Source of the DNA: Liolophura sinensis
Lineage: Eukaryota; Mollusca; Polyplacophora; Chitonida; Chitonidae
NCBI RefSeq assembly: GCF_032854445.1
Contig: NC_088300.1
Span: 27,693,608 to 27,757,607 of the forward strand
Direction of reading: 5' to 3'
Length of the DNA stretch: 64,000 nucleotides
A program made the translations under genes and the position numbers. The first letter of the stretch is position 1. Each line of letters starts with the position of its first letter. The notes under the pieces were generated by a model. It was not told where the DNA came from and made no database searches. It was given only the letters and a program-made list of their open reading frames with translations. Positions 12,101-22,600 of this stretch are shown piece after piece.

Positions 12101-13484
12101 AAAAATTGTAGTTTCAGCAGCAAACAAATATTTTATGACTTACATTTACCTCTATTGACTAAAAGTCTTCTTTAGTAACAAATTTTATGGCAAATAGTAA
12201 ACAGTGTCACTAGCACAGCTTTTGATACAAGTTGTGGGGCTTTAAGCATAAAAGTCTTCATGAAGATTTCAAAGCGAGCATGTGTGCATCAGACCTGTCA
12301 ACGAGTGCACCAACACATCTGCTGGATCTCCAGGTGTCACGTCGAATAAACCTGTGACAAAACTGCCAATGGTAGCTTCCTCAGAAATAGAGATGGACAG
12401 AGGTCCACTGATGGTAGGAGCACACTCTGAAATCATGTAAATAACAATTATCTTTACGACTTCATATAATTCATTACACACAATGATCAAAGGTTTGTAT
12501 ATTTTTCATAATACAAAATTTGACAAAGTTTAATATTATTTAAACGTTTGCTGTGATGTCACACTATTTTCTGCGCAGTAGATTATTTATCAAGAATCCA
12601 CACCTGTGAGATAGTGGTTGAGTGGTGAAAGGTGATGACTTGTACCACCTGAGTGCACCTTTCACTGAATTTGAACTCACGTGGCAGGCCGCAACGTGTG
12701 GATATGTAAAAAAGCTGAGAGACGACAATAATCAGACGCTAGATTTGTTGTTTAAGAAAATTCAGTCTTCAAGGCAAGAGGAAACACCAGATACCAGTTC
12801 AGAAGCAACAGTACCCGGCAGAAGTGCAGACTTCTTCAGTGAGAATCTGAAAGAAACCACCAGACCACCAGGGCAGTCATATATATGCCTATGAACTGTG
12901 AATATGTGCTCATGAACGGCTGTCACAGGTGATTATGATAGATTGTGTTTTTGCTCCTGTGTTTGGGGTTGTGTCAACAAAACTAGGACAAACCACACAA
13001 ATTCATCCAAAAATTAAATGCACTGCAAAACTCAATATTATGGGTGGTGTAAGTAATTTTTTTTTTTTTTTTACGTAAACATTTTTTATTGATAAACATC
13101 TAAATTATCTTATTAGAGGTGCTAATTTCCAAGCCAAGGGTCTAGGCAGATTTTGGAGACTGGCCTTCTGCGTGTTTGGTCATTTCTTTTTTTTTCCACA
13201 TAAGGACACAACTTTAAAATCCTGCATATCTAAAAGTGATTTAAGAAAGACACATTTCATAGTTAACTTGAGTGGAAAGCATAAAAAACATTCACACCAG
13301 ACCTGTTTAGGTCAGACTCAAGGATACTTCCATTTTCATGCCATGGATTGGAGAAATGATAAAATTACTTTAACAAAGACACATTCCTTAGTTATCCTGA
13401 GTGGAAAGCATTAAGGGAATTCATACCTGAAGAAGATAACATCCCAAGCAGGACCAACAGCCACAATGTGTTCCTAGCCTGCAT
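66..13484 (-). CDS. Cadherin-repeat protein, N-terminal part (gene runs off the left edge)
   Basis: Nine minus-strand exons join in frame: 13427-13484, 12295-12426, 11644-11886, 10883-11133, 8801-8987, 7429-7976, 6793-6889, 4314-4564 and 66-183, giving about 628 residues. Residues 1-19 form a signal peptide (MQARNTLWLLVLLGML). Cadherin repeats follow at roughly 22-118, 119-228, 229-345, 346-455 and 456-560, and the sixth starts near 561 and is cut by the window. Repeats end in the calcium-binding motif DLNDN, VNDDN, DVNDN, (S)NDYAP or DVNDN, and carry LDRD, DYE and A/V-x-D-x-G type motifs. This is known chemistry for Ca2+-dependent cell-surface adhesion. The first repeat lacks the usual PEN entry. 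Repeats 2 and 6 read CTDPD where most cadherins have ATDxD. Subfamily (Fat-like, protocadherin, CDHR) cannot be told without the C-terminus. Confidence 0.88.
480..830. repeat. Two tandem copies of a ~170-bp dispersed repeat
   Basis: Copies share 'agacacaaaatcata', a 'tatatagtatata' core, 'gggaaaatggc', 'ccaccaaaaattaaaactct' and 'gttatagcc' about 170 bases apart. More copies lie at 2575-3115. No protein-coding content is seen. Confidence 0.65.
2575..3115. repeat. Further copies of the ~170-bp repeat, one split by a SINE
   Basis: The sequence 'cccagacacaaaatca' recurs at about 2577 and 3020, and the rest of the first copy resumes after the SINE ends at 2870. It ends in 'gatggacagacggac', a run common at the edge of such elements. 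Confidence 0.6.
2609..2870 (+). mobile_element. Full-length tRNA-derived SINE (main family)
   Basis: Starts with a tRNA-like head (ggcctccatggctcggtt, A-box type; gttcaagtcc, B-box type), then a conserved body, and ends 'gtacggcgtaaaacacca' plus an 'aataaataaat' tail. Flanked by an 8-bp target-site duplication TTTATATA (2598-2605 and 2873-2880). It is inserted in an older dispersed repeat. RNA polymerase III transcribes such elements and a LINE mobilises them. Confidence 0.88.
4314..4564 (-). CDS. Cadherin gene exon 8: rest of repeat 5 and start of repeat 6
   Basis: 251 nt, phase 1 to 0; acceptor TCTTGCAG, donor GTAAGC. It encodes GGLGHFTIGRSSGTLKLI, VVVASDGGGRTDT, IGDVNDNKP and the entry VPEDAFTGTPAD. 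Reading on past the donor meets a stop within a few codons, which supports the splice. Confidence 0.9.
4565..6792 (-). other. Cadherin intron 7 (GC-AG type)
   Basis: Donor GCAAGT at 6792 downwards, acceptor TCTTGCAG at 4565-4570. It contains a short 28-bp tandem repeat (5149-5265). Otherwise I see nothing. Confidence 0.6.
5149..5265. repeat. 28-bp imperfect tandem repeat, about 4 copies
   Basis: The unit 'ctaagtctggcattaagt' + 'tcagtctgga' repeats with drift between copies. It is intronic and old. Confidence 0.7.
6793..6889 (-). CDS. Cadherin gene exon 7 with a probable GC donor
   Basis: 97 nt, found by reading the gap between flanking exons. The acceptor is GCATGTAG. Phase 0 translation is ALESSPIGHSVTTVSAEDFD then YGNQGVVSYSIF, exactly the part of repeat 5 that is otherwise missing. 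To reach the phase that exon 8 needs, the donor must be GC in TTCT|GCAAGT, giving YSIF-S-GGLGHFTIG across the junction. No GT donor nearby gives a sensible protein. Confidence 0.8.
7429..7976 (-). CDS. Cadherin gene exon 6: rest of repeat 3, all of repeat 4, start of repeat 5
   Basis: 548 nt, the longest exon of this gene; phase 1 to 0; acceptor TCTGTAG, donor GTGAGC. It encodes VQASDQGIPAKS, LLDVNDNSPMF, VSEDVTVSSSLMTMLATDKD, INLDRPNYD, EVVDGGSPEL and IPSNDYAPDFP. All are standard cadherin landmarks in the right order. Confidence 0.93.
8801..8987 (-). CDS. Cadherin gene exon 5: repeat 2/3 linker and first half of repeat 3
   Basis: 187 nt, phase 0 to 1; acceptor TTTCCAG, donor GTAAGC. It encodes VNPVNDDNPVW, LETIAPGNNVVMIMATDVDH and LVTYSVADILE. 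Joining to exon 6 yields ILENGANSVNNIFRVD, an ordinary cadherin F-x-V-D strand. Confidence 0.87.
8988..10882 (-). other. Cadherin intron 4
   Basis: 1.9 kb with a decayed SINE at 9464-9585 and no recognisable exon. The shorter introns 6890-7428, 7977-8800, 11134-11643 and 11887-12294 also hold nothing I can name. Confidence 0.5.
9464..9585 (+). mobile_element. Decayed 3' part of the main SINE
   Basis: It keeps 'cataagtgaaaacttcttga' and 'gtacagcgttaaacaccaat' with an A-rich 'acataaatacataaa' tail. The head is lost. Confidence 0.6.
10883..11133 (-). CDS. Cadherin gene exon 4: body of repeat 2
   Basis: 251 nt, phase 1 to 0; acceptor CGCACAG, donor GTACTG. It encodes NLVTLVCTDPDTTPGNGDIT, FTLSANILQ, SIDYEAL, YELIVTGTDGGAPPN and SIIIH. 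The next exon supplies VNPVNDDNP, completing the calcium-binding linker across the splice junction. Confidence 0.88.
11644..11886 (-). CDS. Cadherin gene exon 3: end of repeat 1 and start of repeat 2
   Basis: 243 nt, phase 1 to 1; acceptor TTAG, donor GTGAGT. It encodes the TG-x-F-x-I core, GVLRVVTRLDRD, LTVTDQLG and the repeat-closing motif DLNDNVPSF, then VTFDENTAPG, which is the PEN/DEN entry of repeat 2. Confidence 0.9.
12295..12426 (-). CDS. Cadherin gene exon 2: first half of cadherin repeat 1
   Basis: The acceptor is TTTCAG and the donor GTCTGA; 132 nt, phase 1 to 1. It begins ECAPTISGPLSISISEEA and ends at VHSLTG. The single Cys just after the signal peptide may pair with another N-terminal Cys. 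Confidence rests on the join to exon 3, which restores a normal cadherin strand pattern (SLTGSDTGYFEIN). Confidence 0.78.
12427..13426 (-). other. Cadherin intron 1, with a plus-strand open frame
   Basis: 1.0 kb. A plus-strand frame at 12622-12894 (90 codons; DDLYHLSAPFTEFELTW near its start) has a soluble, charged composition, but I recognise no family. A diverged direct repeat ('aaagacacat' to 'gtggaaagcat') lies at 13228-13290 and 13358-13412. Confidence 0.4.
13427..13484 (-). CDS. Cadherin gene exon 1: start codon and signal peptide
   Basis: The ATG is at 13484-13482 with a purine at -3. Nineteen codons encode a basic-then-hydrophobic leader (MQARNTLWLLVLLGMLSSS), then the donor GTATGA. 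It ends in phase 1, which fits exon 2 exactly. It is too short for ordinary ORF calls. The leader and the phase match are the evidence. Confidence 0.8.
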
Positions 13485-15394
13485 CTCTGATGGGTCCTTC
13501 TTTCTGAACTGAGCTGAGTGACTACCATAATACTGGTAGCATCACCTATCCAGTAAACCCTTCACATATGTGTTATGTTTTGACATCTTGCAACTGAAAA
13601 ATAACATTGCTCTGTAGAGTTGAGAACAAACAGTTGTTGGCTTTAGGGTGTCCATCCCTATATATCCCTCAAAAACATGCTCTGATGTCCAACTCCCACT
13701 TCCTTCCTACTCAAACATCCTGAAAACTATGATATTAATTTCCAACCCCATCTGTGGACACAACTTCAATTTTTCTAATTAGGCCAAGAAGGACGTAAAC
13801 AAAACCTGTTTTCTTAGTGCAGGTTGGGTCGGCACCTAAAGTGTGGACCTTGTTTACAACAGTCTAATTAAATTAAATATAGACTGCTACAATATTTGAC
13901 ACCTGACAGTTGATGGTTACAAACTGTGGCCAGTTTCATAAAGTGTTTATCATCAACCAAGCAACAGATACTTTGCGAGACAGGAATGGATTCCTGATGA
14001 ATGGACATGGACTCGGAACGATAGTAGGCATGCTTATTTAGTAACAGAAAAACATGAAGAGTTCATGCCTAAATATATGTTGAACAAAGCCAACTCCTAA
14101 CTCATTAGTGAGCTTGACGTCTATGTTACTTCGCCAAAGGCCTATCTCCTTTCTCCGAAAGTTTCCCCACAGTTGAGACAACGTGACTCCATCACTGTAT
14201 GTGTTGGAGTTGTTTCGGTTTGTTTTGTTTAGACGTTGTTATACGTGACAGGGGCCACTTTCACAAAACTTCACAAGTCTCATTTTTCATAACTTCTTTC
14301 GTTATAGTACCATAAGGCGACGTCATTTGAGAGAAAAGTTACAAAAAAGTCACACTACTCTAAACAAATCAAAATGAATCGCTGTGTAGCGCTAGCCAGT
14401 AGTGTTTGTGAATGTGTGGAGTTAAGTTTCTCTTCTTATGTTGCACTTTCAGTGATGTTTTGACAAGTTTTCTTACCAGTAAAAGATTATTTGCATCAGA
14501 ACGATACATTTTTAAATGACCCACACAATACGACATAACATACTAACACTGACATCTGCATTCCTTCGTTTTGTAACATTACAAATACAATATTTCTATA
14601 CAATTAATCAAAAGTTTCCAATTCATGTTTAACCTGTTGTTGGCATGCTCATAGTTCTGAATATAGTTCCAAAAAAGGTCGTCTGCCTGTCCAAACCGAT
14701 TTTCGTGCGGAACATCTGAAACTTTTCACTGAAAATTACTATTCATTAGCGCATAAACCGTACTTTTATGACAATCGCCCTCGTAATTGTTAATTTCAAA
14801 CCTCTGTTGTGCTCTCTATTATACGACTGTTCATCCCTCTCATCTTTACAGAATCTGCTTTCGGGTACTTTGCAGGAATGTCAAAGTTTAGCGCCACCTT
14901 TACTATTCATCCGCCATGGTGATAAGGTCTTGACGTCATGGTTTTATGTGATGTGGAGAGCCGTAAGGTTTCATGAAGGTCACATTTCCGACACTCGTAC
15001 CTTTCCCTATAAAATCACGTTCGCCGCTTATGGAAGTTAAAGCTGGTCCTCCCAACGAAATGTAAAAATCTACTCATTGTTGACAATAGTTAAATACATA
15101 AAGAAGTAAAGAAAGAAAAATATTTTAATCTGTCAATTTTTTTCCATTGTAAAGTGAGGGTTTCGTAGTTCAACGTCTGCCTAAGTCTGTAATTCGCAAC
15201 TCTCAGTCCTGCTCCGTGCAAGTAGTCCCAGATTGCTCAGACGTTAGGTTTCACAAAATTTTGTTCGGCCATGGATGGCCCCAAACCAACAGGTTTCTCA
15301 TAGTGAGATGATAAAACTGAAAACAGGGTATATTAATCCGATAAATATGATACCCCAATTTGGCAGCTGATAAGGCTGATTTTATGCAACACTA
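13485..15394. other. Upstream region of the cadherin gene
   Basis: Intergenic on current evidence. A full CRE palindrome TGACGTCA lies at 14931-14938, with CCGCCATGG, a YY1-like core, 12 bases before it. No convincing coding sequence; the plus-strand frame at 14768-15040 has no domain. Confidence 0.45.
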
Positions 15395-15395
15395 T

Positions 15396-15663
15396 ATTTA
15401 TTTATTTATTTGATTGGTTTTTTAGGCGGTACTCAAGAATATTCCACTTGTACGACGACAGCCAGCATTATGGCGGGTGGAAATCGGGCAGAGCCCGGCG
15501 GAAACCCACGACATTCCGCAGGTTACTGACAGGCCTTCCCACTTACGGCAGGAGAGGAAGCCAGCATGAGCTGGACTTGAATTCACAGCAACTGCATTGA
15601 TGAGAGACTCCTGGGTCATAACGCTGTGCTAGCGCGCTGCCCAACTGAGCCATGGAGGCCCCC
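15396..15663 (-). mobile_element. Full-length SINE (main family)
   Basis: Reads in reverse from the A/T tail through 'ggtactcaagaatattcc' to the tRNA-like head 'ccaactgagccatggaggcc'. It has a possible 9-bp duplication with one mismatch (aacactata / aacattata). Confidence 0.88.
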
Positions 15664-18600
15664 TGTAACATTATAATCTCCGCCACTACCAACCAGTAAC
15701 AGCTGCCAGCCAGAACTTTAAGAGCAAGAAACATTTTCCTGGGAATGGTTTAATTTCATTGTTCCAGTACTTTTGTGATAACAGGTCAGTAAAGGAGCCT
15801 GTTGTGAGTTTCTCCAAGTTTCTTGACGACTTGACACTCACGAAGGCATGGACTCACTGTACAACACAAAAAGAGTTTTAAGTGTGGTCTCATCCAGCCC
15901 TTCTCAACATGTGATTACCAGATGGTGCCAACCTCTGAAAGTTACTTTCACTTGTAAAGCACAAAAAAAAAAAAAAATTTCATGTTCACGACAGCATCCA
16001 GTTTCATTATAAAACCAGAGTGCCCATGCTAAACCACAAACTTGGCAAGAAACTGAGGAACTTTTCTACGTGTCACATACAGATGTATGCACCATATTGC
16101 TGGAAAACAAGTGGTTGTCAGCAAACGCTGAAGATGGCCTTATTGTAGTAGTTGAAAACCTACCCGCAACCAAGGAAAAGCACTGCTTACAAACCACTCT
16201 GAACTTGAAATGTTAGTGTAGGCCTACTGTCCACCCATAAGCTTTAAGCGTAGTATCCTGTGTAACGCCAGGCGCATTTTGCGAGTGCTTTGTAGAACTA
16301 ATACAAGATGGGGAGTGACACTCTGTTTCTCCTGGAGCCGTCTTTACCAAATGGCAGTACAATGCATTCTACTATCAATAAATCTATACTATGTATAGTT
16401 CACAGCACTCACTGTAATTTGTCACCAAGTCTTTAAGACGGTATATCTCTTAATGTTTGGCTTCAGTCTCTTTCCACTAATCAGAAGAAATTTAGTCACC
16501 AGAGAGAACTAAGGTTATGACCATCTGCACAATTTCAAAACATGGCTCATGCGTTTTTTTTTCTTTTGGAATTTACAATTACTTATGGTTCACATGCTAA
16601 TTTTTTTTTTTTTTTTGGCGTTAAGCTGAATACAGAATATATAATATCAGCTGTGACTCCTGGTAAGCACAAAGTCATCAAAGACAAGTTTTTTCACCAA
16701 CATAACCTTTCCCTAGCTGTGTTTAAATCAATATTCCACCCAAAAGAACCCCAAGGCACTGTATTGTATATTACACACTGCTTAAGAAAAATATAAAAAA
16801 GTAACAATGCTGCATGGCATGGGTAAATAAAGTATTGTAATATGATTTTATTTCATGTAAAATGTTTCTGATATGGAAATTTGCTGACAGTTTTGGTTGT
16901 GTGACCATCTGTGCCATTTACAAACACTGTGTAGTGATTTCTGTTCATGTCAGCAAAAGGCTAAGTTACAGTACACAGCTTATTCAACAAAGCCAGTGTG
17001 CAAATAAGTAAAAAATTTCAAACATAATTTAAACATTTTGTTTTTGGACAGTAAGAGATAAATTTTGAAAAGTGCTATATGAAGACAAAGACATCATAGA
17101 TGTACACAGAAATTTAACTTTCTGAGACCATAAATTCAGTATTATAATGATATTTAAAATTTTGACTTCAATGTAAAAAACAAAAACAATGGCTCCATTG
17201 AATCAACTCCAAGCACTGAACTGAGATCGTCCTTGGAAGTTCTGCATACAGTGTACATGTATGTTGCTGACAAGAATCAGCCGTAAGGCACTATCTACAG
17301 AAAATAACACTTTCTAATACACAACAACAGAAAAGATTCTAAACTAAAATGTGATAACACCGACTAGGATGAAGAGAATAAATAAAACCTGCAACAATCA
17401 CTTAAAATTGTGTAGTGTTTCAAAAACTTTATATCCATAGATAACAGTATCTATCAACATGTGTACAACATTAAGTACAGACACTGTGGTTTGCCAGCTT
17501 TTATCACATTTCCATATGCATAGACTATAACAGCATTAGGTGCTGTTAGCATGAAGTGGCTCGGGATATGAGTTTAAAGGGAATGAATCCACCCTGATTG
17601 GCTGACAATGAAGACAGGATATTCTGGGCTAAATCATCAACACTTGAATGCGAACCAAATTAATTTATTTACATGTAACTGTTGCTTAATGGCATACTCA
17701 AAAATTTTTCATTTTAATACAAGTTGGCAGTTTAAATATTTTTATTGGGAAACAGAAACTGGAGTGCTCAATGTAAACCACCCACCTTTGGCAAGTTACT
17801 GACAAGAATTCAAAAGTATACGCATTTGTACATTATAGTGGTGGAAGTCAAGTGGTTTTTGACGGAAAGTTAGACTGAGCAAAACGGCAACACGTTTGTG
17901 AACCTTGTATTGTCACTAAGGCCCCACAAGCAGTGAGAGCCGCATGACGCTACAAATTTCATGTCCAAGGCTGGGTTTAAACCCTCACCTCTCCAAACCA
18001 AATTTATAATATTGTGACACTACCTAAAATTCAGCTTAGCCTAGGCATATTTTGCACAGCAGCCAATCAGTGTGGATTTTGTATCCTTGTGTTAAGTACA
18101 ATCCAACCTGGCTCCATTCTTTGCCAGAATTCTGGAGGGAATATGTATCAAATAACATTGTAATATCAACCATTAAACACTCTTATACAAAATACATGAC
18201 ATTAATATGTAAAAGAAAAATATGGCATTTTCAGGGCAATGTGTGTGTATATTTACTTTGGACCTCTGAACTGCCCGTTAAATGGATGGACTGGATCAAA
18301 CTTTCCGAGTAAAACAAGAAATAGGAAAATGTATCTTTAACGGCAGCACTATGGACAAAAAGGCATAGTGCTGATATGCAAATTAAAATCATTTCATTAA
18401 ACTTTTAAGCATATAATACACATAAAAAAAAACATAACTTTTGTCAACAATCTTAAAGAATGTGACAGGTCAACACAAGGGCAATAACTCTTTCTTGCCA
18501 AATTCATCACTTAAGCATATTTCTGAAAATAGCACAGTGTCTCATTTGCACCATGGTGTAAAAAAAAAAAAAAAACATACATGTAATACAAAACTCAAAA

Positions 18601-19091
18601 GTCTTTTAATAAGAACACAGCAGGTGTTAATAACTTGCGTATAGATATACAGTTGTGTTAATCATCTGCTAAATACACACCTGAATACATACAACTTAAC
18701 AACACAGGCTCCTCAAAATCTGAGAGATGATCAAATCACATTCGGGTGTGACAAACAAACCCTACAACAGACTATTAGCTATACTAGTCATTTAAGTCCA
18801 ACACATATTGCTGACCTCTTCCACTACACAAATGTGACAACTTATAAATTTTAAAAAACGTAAAAATAAAGATACATGAAAGATATAAACTATCACAAAA
18901 AAATACCATGCCTTACAAAAACAAAGGCACACAATCAGATCTTTGCAAAAAGAACAGATAAATGTCAAATGTCTAACTGTATTAATATAGGTGTTATACT
19001 CAGCACCATGTTATGTCAGATCTGTAGTCTGCCCCTAGCTCACAAACAAGTGTCATCACATTGAGGTCAGGGGCCAGAGGTGAGGCTGGGG
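15664..19091 (-). other. Probable 3'UTR of the KIAA1549-like gene and intergenic DNA
   Basis: AT-rich, with homopolymer runs and no coding signal. Minus-strand AATAAA signals lie at 17741-17746, 17664-17669 and 16847-16852; any could end the transcript, so a 3'UTR of about 1.3-2.3 kb is possible. A second tRNA-related repeat remnant lies at 17835-18005. The exact transcript end cannot be fixed from sequence. Confidence 0.4.
17835..18005 (-). mobile_element. Remnant of another tRNA-related repeat
   Basis: It carries 'tcactaaggccccacaagca', 'gtgagagccgcatgac' and a B-box-like 'gggtttaaaccc'. Related pieces lie at about 32985-33090 and 33700-33790. Confidence 0.45.
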
Positions 19092-19673
19092 TCAGCAGGA
19101 GGAGACATCTTTGCTAGGGGAACCTGAGGACAGTCTCATCAGCTCCTCTCTGATGGAGCGTATCAGAGGCTCAGGAGACTTGCCCAAACTCACGCTGTCC
19201 TTCACCACATCCAACTCGTCTCTGCTTCCAGACTGTCTATGTGATTTCCAGCCGGCGCTGCCTAAAGACTCCATCTCGATCCCGTCCCGATGCTCCCGAC
19301 TTTCTCGTCGACTGCGTGGAGATGACTTCCTCTCTGTATTGTCTGTGTCCATGTCACGCATCATCGCCGCATATTTGGACGTGATCTGAGGAGCAGTGGA
19401 CCTGGGAGATGTGGCTAATGTCGAAGTGTCTTTGGGTAGGAATTCATATTTCTCTGAGATGGGTGAGTCGGCATAGTGTGTGTCACTCCAGGCATCACGC
19501 CGCGTGGTGATGATGATTGGCTGGGGCTCCTCCGTTGTCATGATACCCTGGGGGTAATTGGTCTCGGCAGAGCCCAGGTGTCCCGACACAGACACAGGTT
19601 TCTTCTCTTTGAAGGTTGTGGTTTGGAAACGACCCAGGAAAGGACTGGAAGACGCAGTCGTTGGTTTTATCTC
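19092..19673 (-). CDS. KIAA1549-like: KIAA1549-like exon 18: C-terminus and stop
   Basis: 582 nt from acceptor TTGTTTCAG to the TGA-type end after SPSKDVSSC. It encodes 193 residues: Ser/Thr/Arg-rich phosphorylatable sequence, then GKSPEPLIRSIREELMRLSS. The last helix matches the vertebrate C-terminal L-V-K-A-I-R-E-E-V motif. The 3'UTR follows at 19091 downwards. Confidence 0.93.
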   Translation of the reverse strand, partial: EIKPTTASSSPFLGRFQTTTFKEKKPVSVSGHLGSAETNYPQGIMTTEEPQPIIITTRRDAWSDTHYADSPISEKYEFLPKDTSTLATSPRSTAPQITSKYAAMMRDMDTDNTERKSSPRSRRESREHRDGIEMESLGSAGWKSHRQSGSRDELDVVKDSVSLGKSPEPLIRSIREELMRLSSGSPSKDVSSC

Positions 19674-22600
19674 CTGAAACAAACCATAACTGGGATTAGA
19701 TCACTAAAATCATACAGGCTACATTTTGTGATGTGAAACAGAAATGTGTGAAGTGCTCTTGGATATTCTGACACTCAATTCTCAGTGCCAAATGTTGCTG
19801 TCTAACTAAGTCACAATAAAACAAGAGAAATATTTAACTGATAAGCACTACAAAAGACACATAGGTAACTTGTGCGGCACTGCTCAGAAATGTACAATTG
19901 ACAACCACTATAGAGCTACAACAGAGAAATCTATAACATACTGGACTGATGTCTCTGATGAAATACCTATCTAAAGTTCAAAATCTCAAGCGACGTCAGT
20001 ACCTGAGAAACGGACAATCTTGTTTTTAAATGCCCAAGAACCACTCGTGACAGGTCATGTTACTATGGTGATATCTTACCTCTTCCTGAGGCAGGGCCAG
20101 GTCTGCTGTCTCATCACCAGCTCTGTATGGATTCCATGACAACTTGTTGGCATTTTTCAATCGTTTGCCAGGATCTATTATTAAAGGGGTGTGTTTTTTC
20201 TCTGCATGCATAGAAATGAAAAGAGCAATTGCTTAGAAGGGTTAATTATATAATACAAATAATCTTCTTTAAAATGAATTCTTTTGCTAATACTATTTTT
20301 TTTATTCCACACTGTAAACATGCTATTAACCAAGGAACAATTCATGCCCACATGCACATGGATTTTAATCATCCAACTAGACCTAATCAACACCAAGACA
20401 AACACCCAAATGTCACAATCAGAATTAGGTTTTATACTTCTCCCAAGTGATCATTTCTGATGAGGTTTGAGTGCAGTATGAAATAAGTGGGATACACTCT
20501 GGCTTACCGCTACTGGAGTGTTATGCCTTTTGCTACTTTCATGACAGAAAGAAAAGATTATTGTAAATTTGACGTTTTCACTGAAATCAGCTTGAAGCCA
20601 TTCAGGTAACGCATGCCTTACTTACCTGTGGATTTACGAGGTGTAGGTTTAGGTGGAGGGGAGGTGTGATTTTCATATAAATGTTTTTTCAGCTCCTTCC
20701 TGTAAACATACAAGGTTTAACTTACACGTCGAAACTGTTATCTGATTAGCTTATTACTAATCCAAGCAGTTTATAAAAAATCTACACATCAACACTGATG
20801 TACGGAGTTAATTAGCTAGATCACACAATGGCAAGTAGTGCTGTTCTACACTCACAGTTCATCTTCAGCACTGGGTCTGCGTCGGGCCTGAGGTTTGGGT
20901 CTACCCACGGGTTTAGGGCGGGTTCGGGAATCTTGGGTGTTCACTTCATCCTGCAGGGGCTCCAGCCGTGGAGAGATCTTGTTCCTGCAACAGGTAAGCT
21001 TTGTGTAATACAGGCAGATGGGTGTACACAATGTATCACATGAATATGACACTGCACACAGCCAGGCACTCTTCTAAAACAAGTTTATACTTGTTGTTTC
21101 TCAGCCAATAAATCAACAGAACGTCTTTTCCATGTGCCACTAGAGTGAGGTGAACATTAAGCTATATATATACAGACACAGACAAATCTGCTTTGTGGGG
21201 CTGTACAATTAAAAACAATTTGATGGCCTTTGCAACTGAAGTATATGGTGCAGATACATGTATCTCTATTTTCCAACGTTATTTTCAGTTTCTCAGAATA
21301 TTGCCCACAGCTGATGTTGTCATGTTACCTTTTGTTATTCTGCAATCTCAGACAAAACTAGTTTCAACTTTGTAAATAAATGTGCCCAGAAAACCTCTGG
21401 TATTAATTAAAACACCATATTAGTACAATTCTATGAGTAGTTGCAGTTTTAAAGGAAAACAGAACAGTATGGACACTGTCCTACAGATTAAACAACTGGT
21501 TTTCATTTAACAGCTTAAAGAAATAAAATGTGAACAGAAATCATCTTACCCAAAACAAGATGTTAAAATGAAAGTATTTACTAGCTACCCAAGTTTAACT
21601 GTGAAGTTAATATTTCCACTTTCACAGCCTCTAGCTGTGTACTCATTTAACCATATCTTTCCAAATCCAATTTTATCTAGTTTTGTTCACAAAAAAAAAT
21701 ACATGCACAGTGAAGCAACAGAAAAGGGACTAAGACTGTAACACCTCATACATACTGCCACCAAAGTCAACTTAATACATAACATTGAGTCAATTTCTCA
21801 AACAACATAGGTACATTGTATTATTGTACAGATGGTGCTCAGTTCCGCCAATGCAAATAAAAACGAGGTTTATATCAAAACATTTTCCAGATGCTGCCCT
21901 TTATGATTAATAAAACTTTTGACTACAATATTTTTATTCGTTACTGAAAAATTTTTCATTTGATATATGCACTCAACAACACTCTAATTTTTATTAAATA
22001 CTGAATATATGTAGTAAAGCAAATTGAATTTAAGGTCAGTGACATGAGTTAAAAGGGATTTGCACTGTGTTGAGAAAACTGGGCATATCAGCTATGCAAA
22101 TCAGTTCATAGTCAGAAGACACAGGTAAAAGGAGAATGATAGGAGTTCATGCAAAAGGTAAGTTGACCCAAACAATAAGGACAATTGTAAATTCATATTA
22201 GCAGTTACCTCTTCTGTTTCATCCAAAAAAGCCTTGGTTTTTATGAAGAAAATAACAACTTTGTTACAGTTTGTTCATTTTTTTTTAGTTTTGTAAGTAT
22301 TACAGCTACCAATGGCTTATGGTACACAGTTACAAACAAGCCCATTCTCAGGTATCTTACAGTTGCATTTGTCTGCCATAAACACACAGATGACTTGCAC
22401 TGGCCACCATGTTGGATCTTGGAGTTCCATGGTCCAGTGCACACAGTGAAAGGTACAGTCCAGAGGAGACCATGACATTTTGAGAATCAACAAGATTGGC
22501 TCTTGGAATTCCATGGTCCAGTGCACACAGTGAAAGGTACAGTCCAGAAGAGACCATGACATTTTGAGAATCAACAAGATTGGCTCTTGTAATTCCATGG

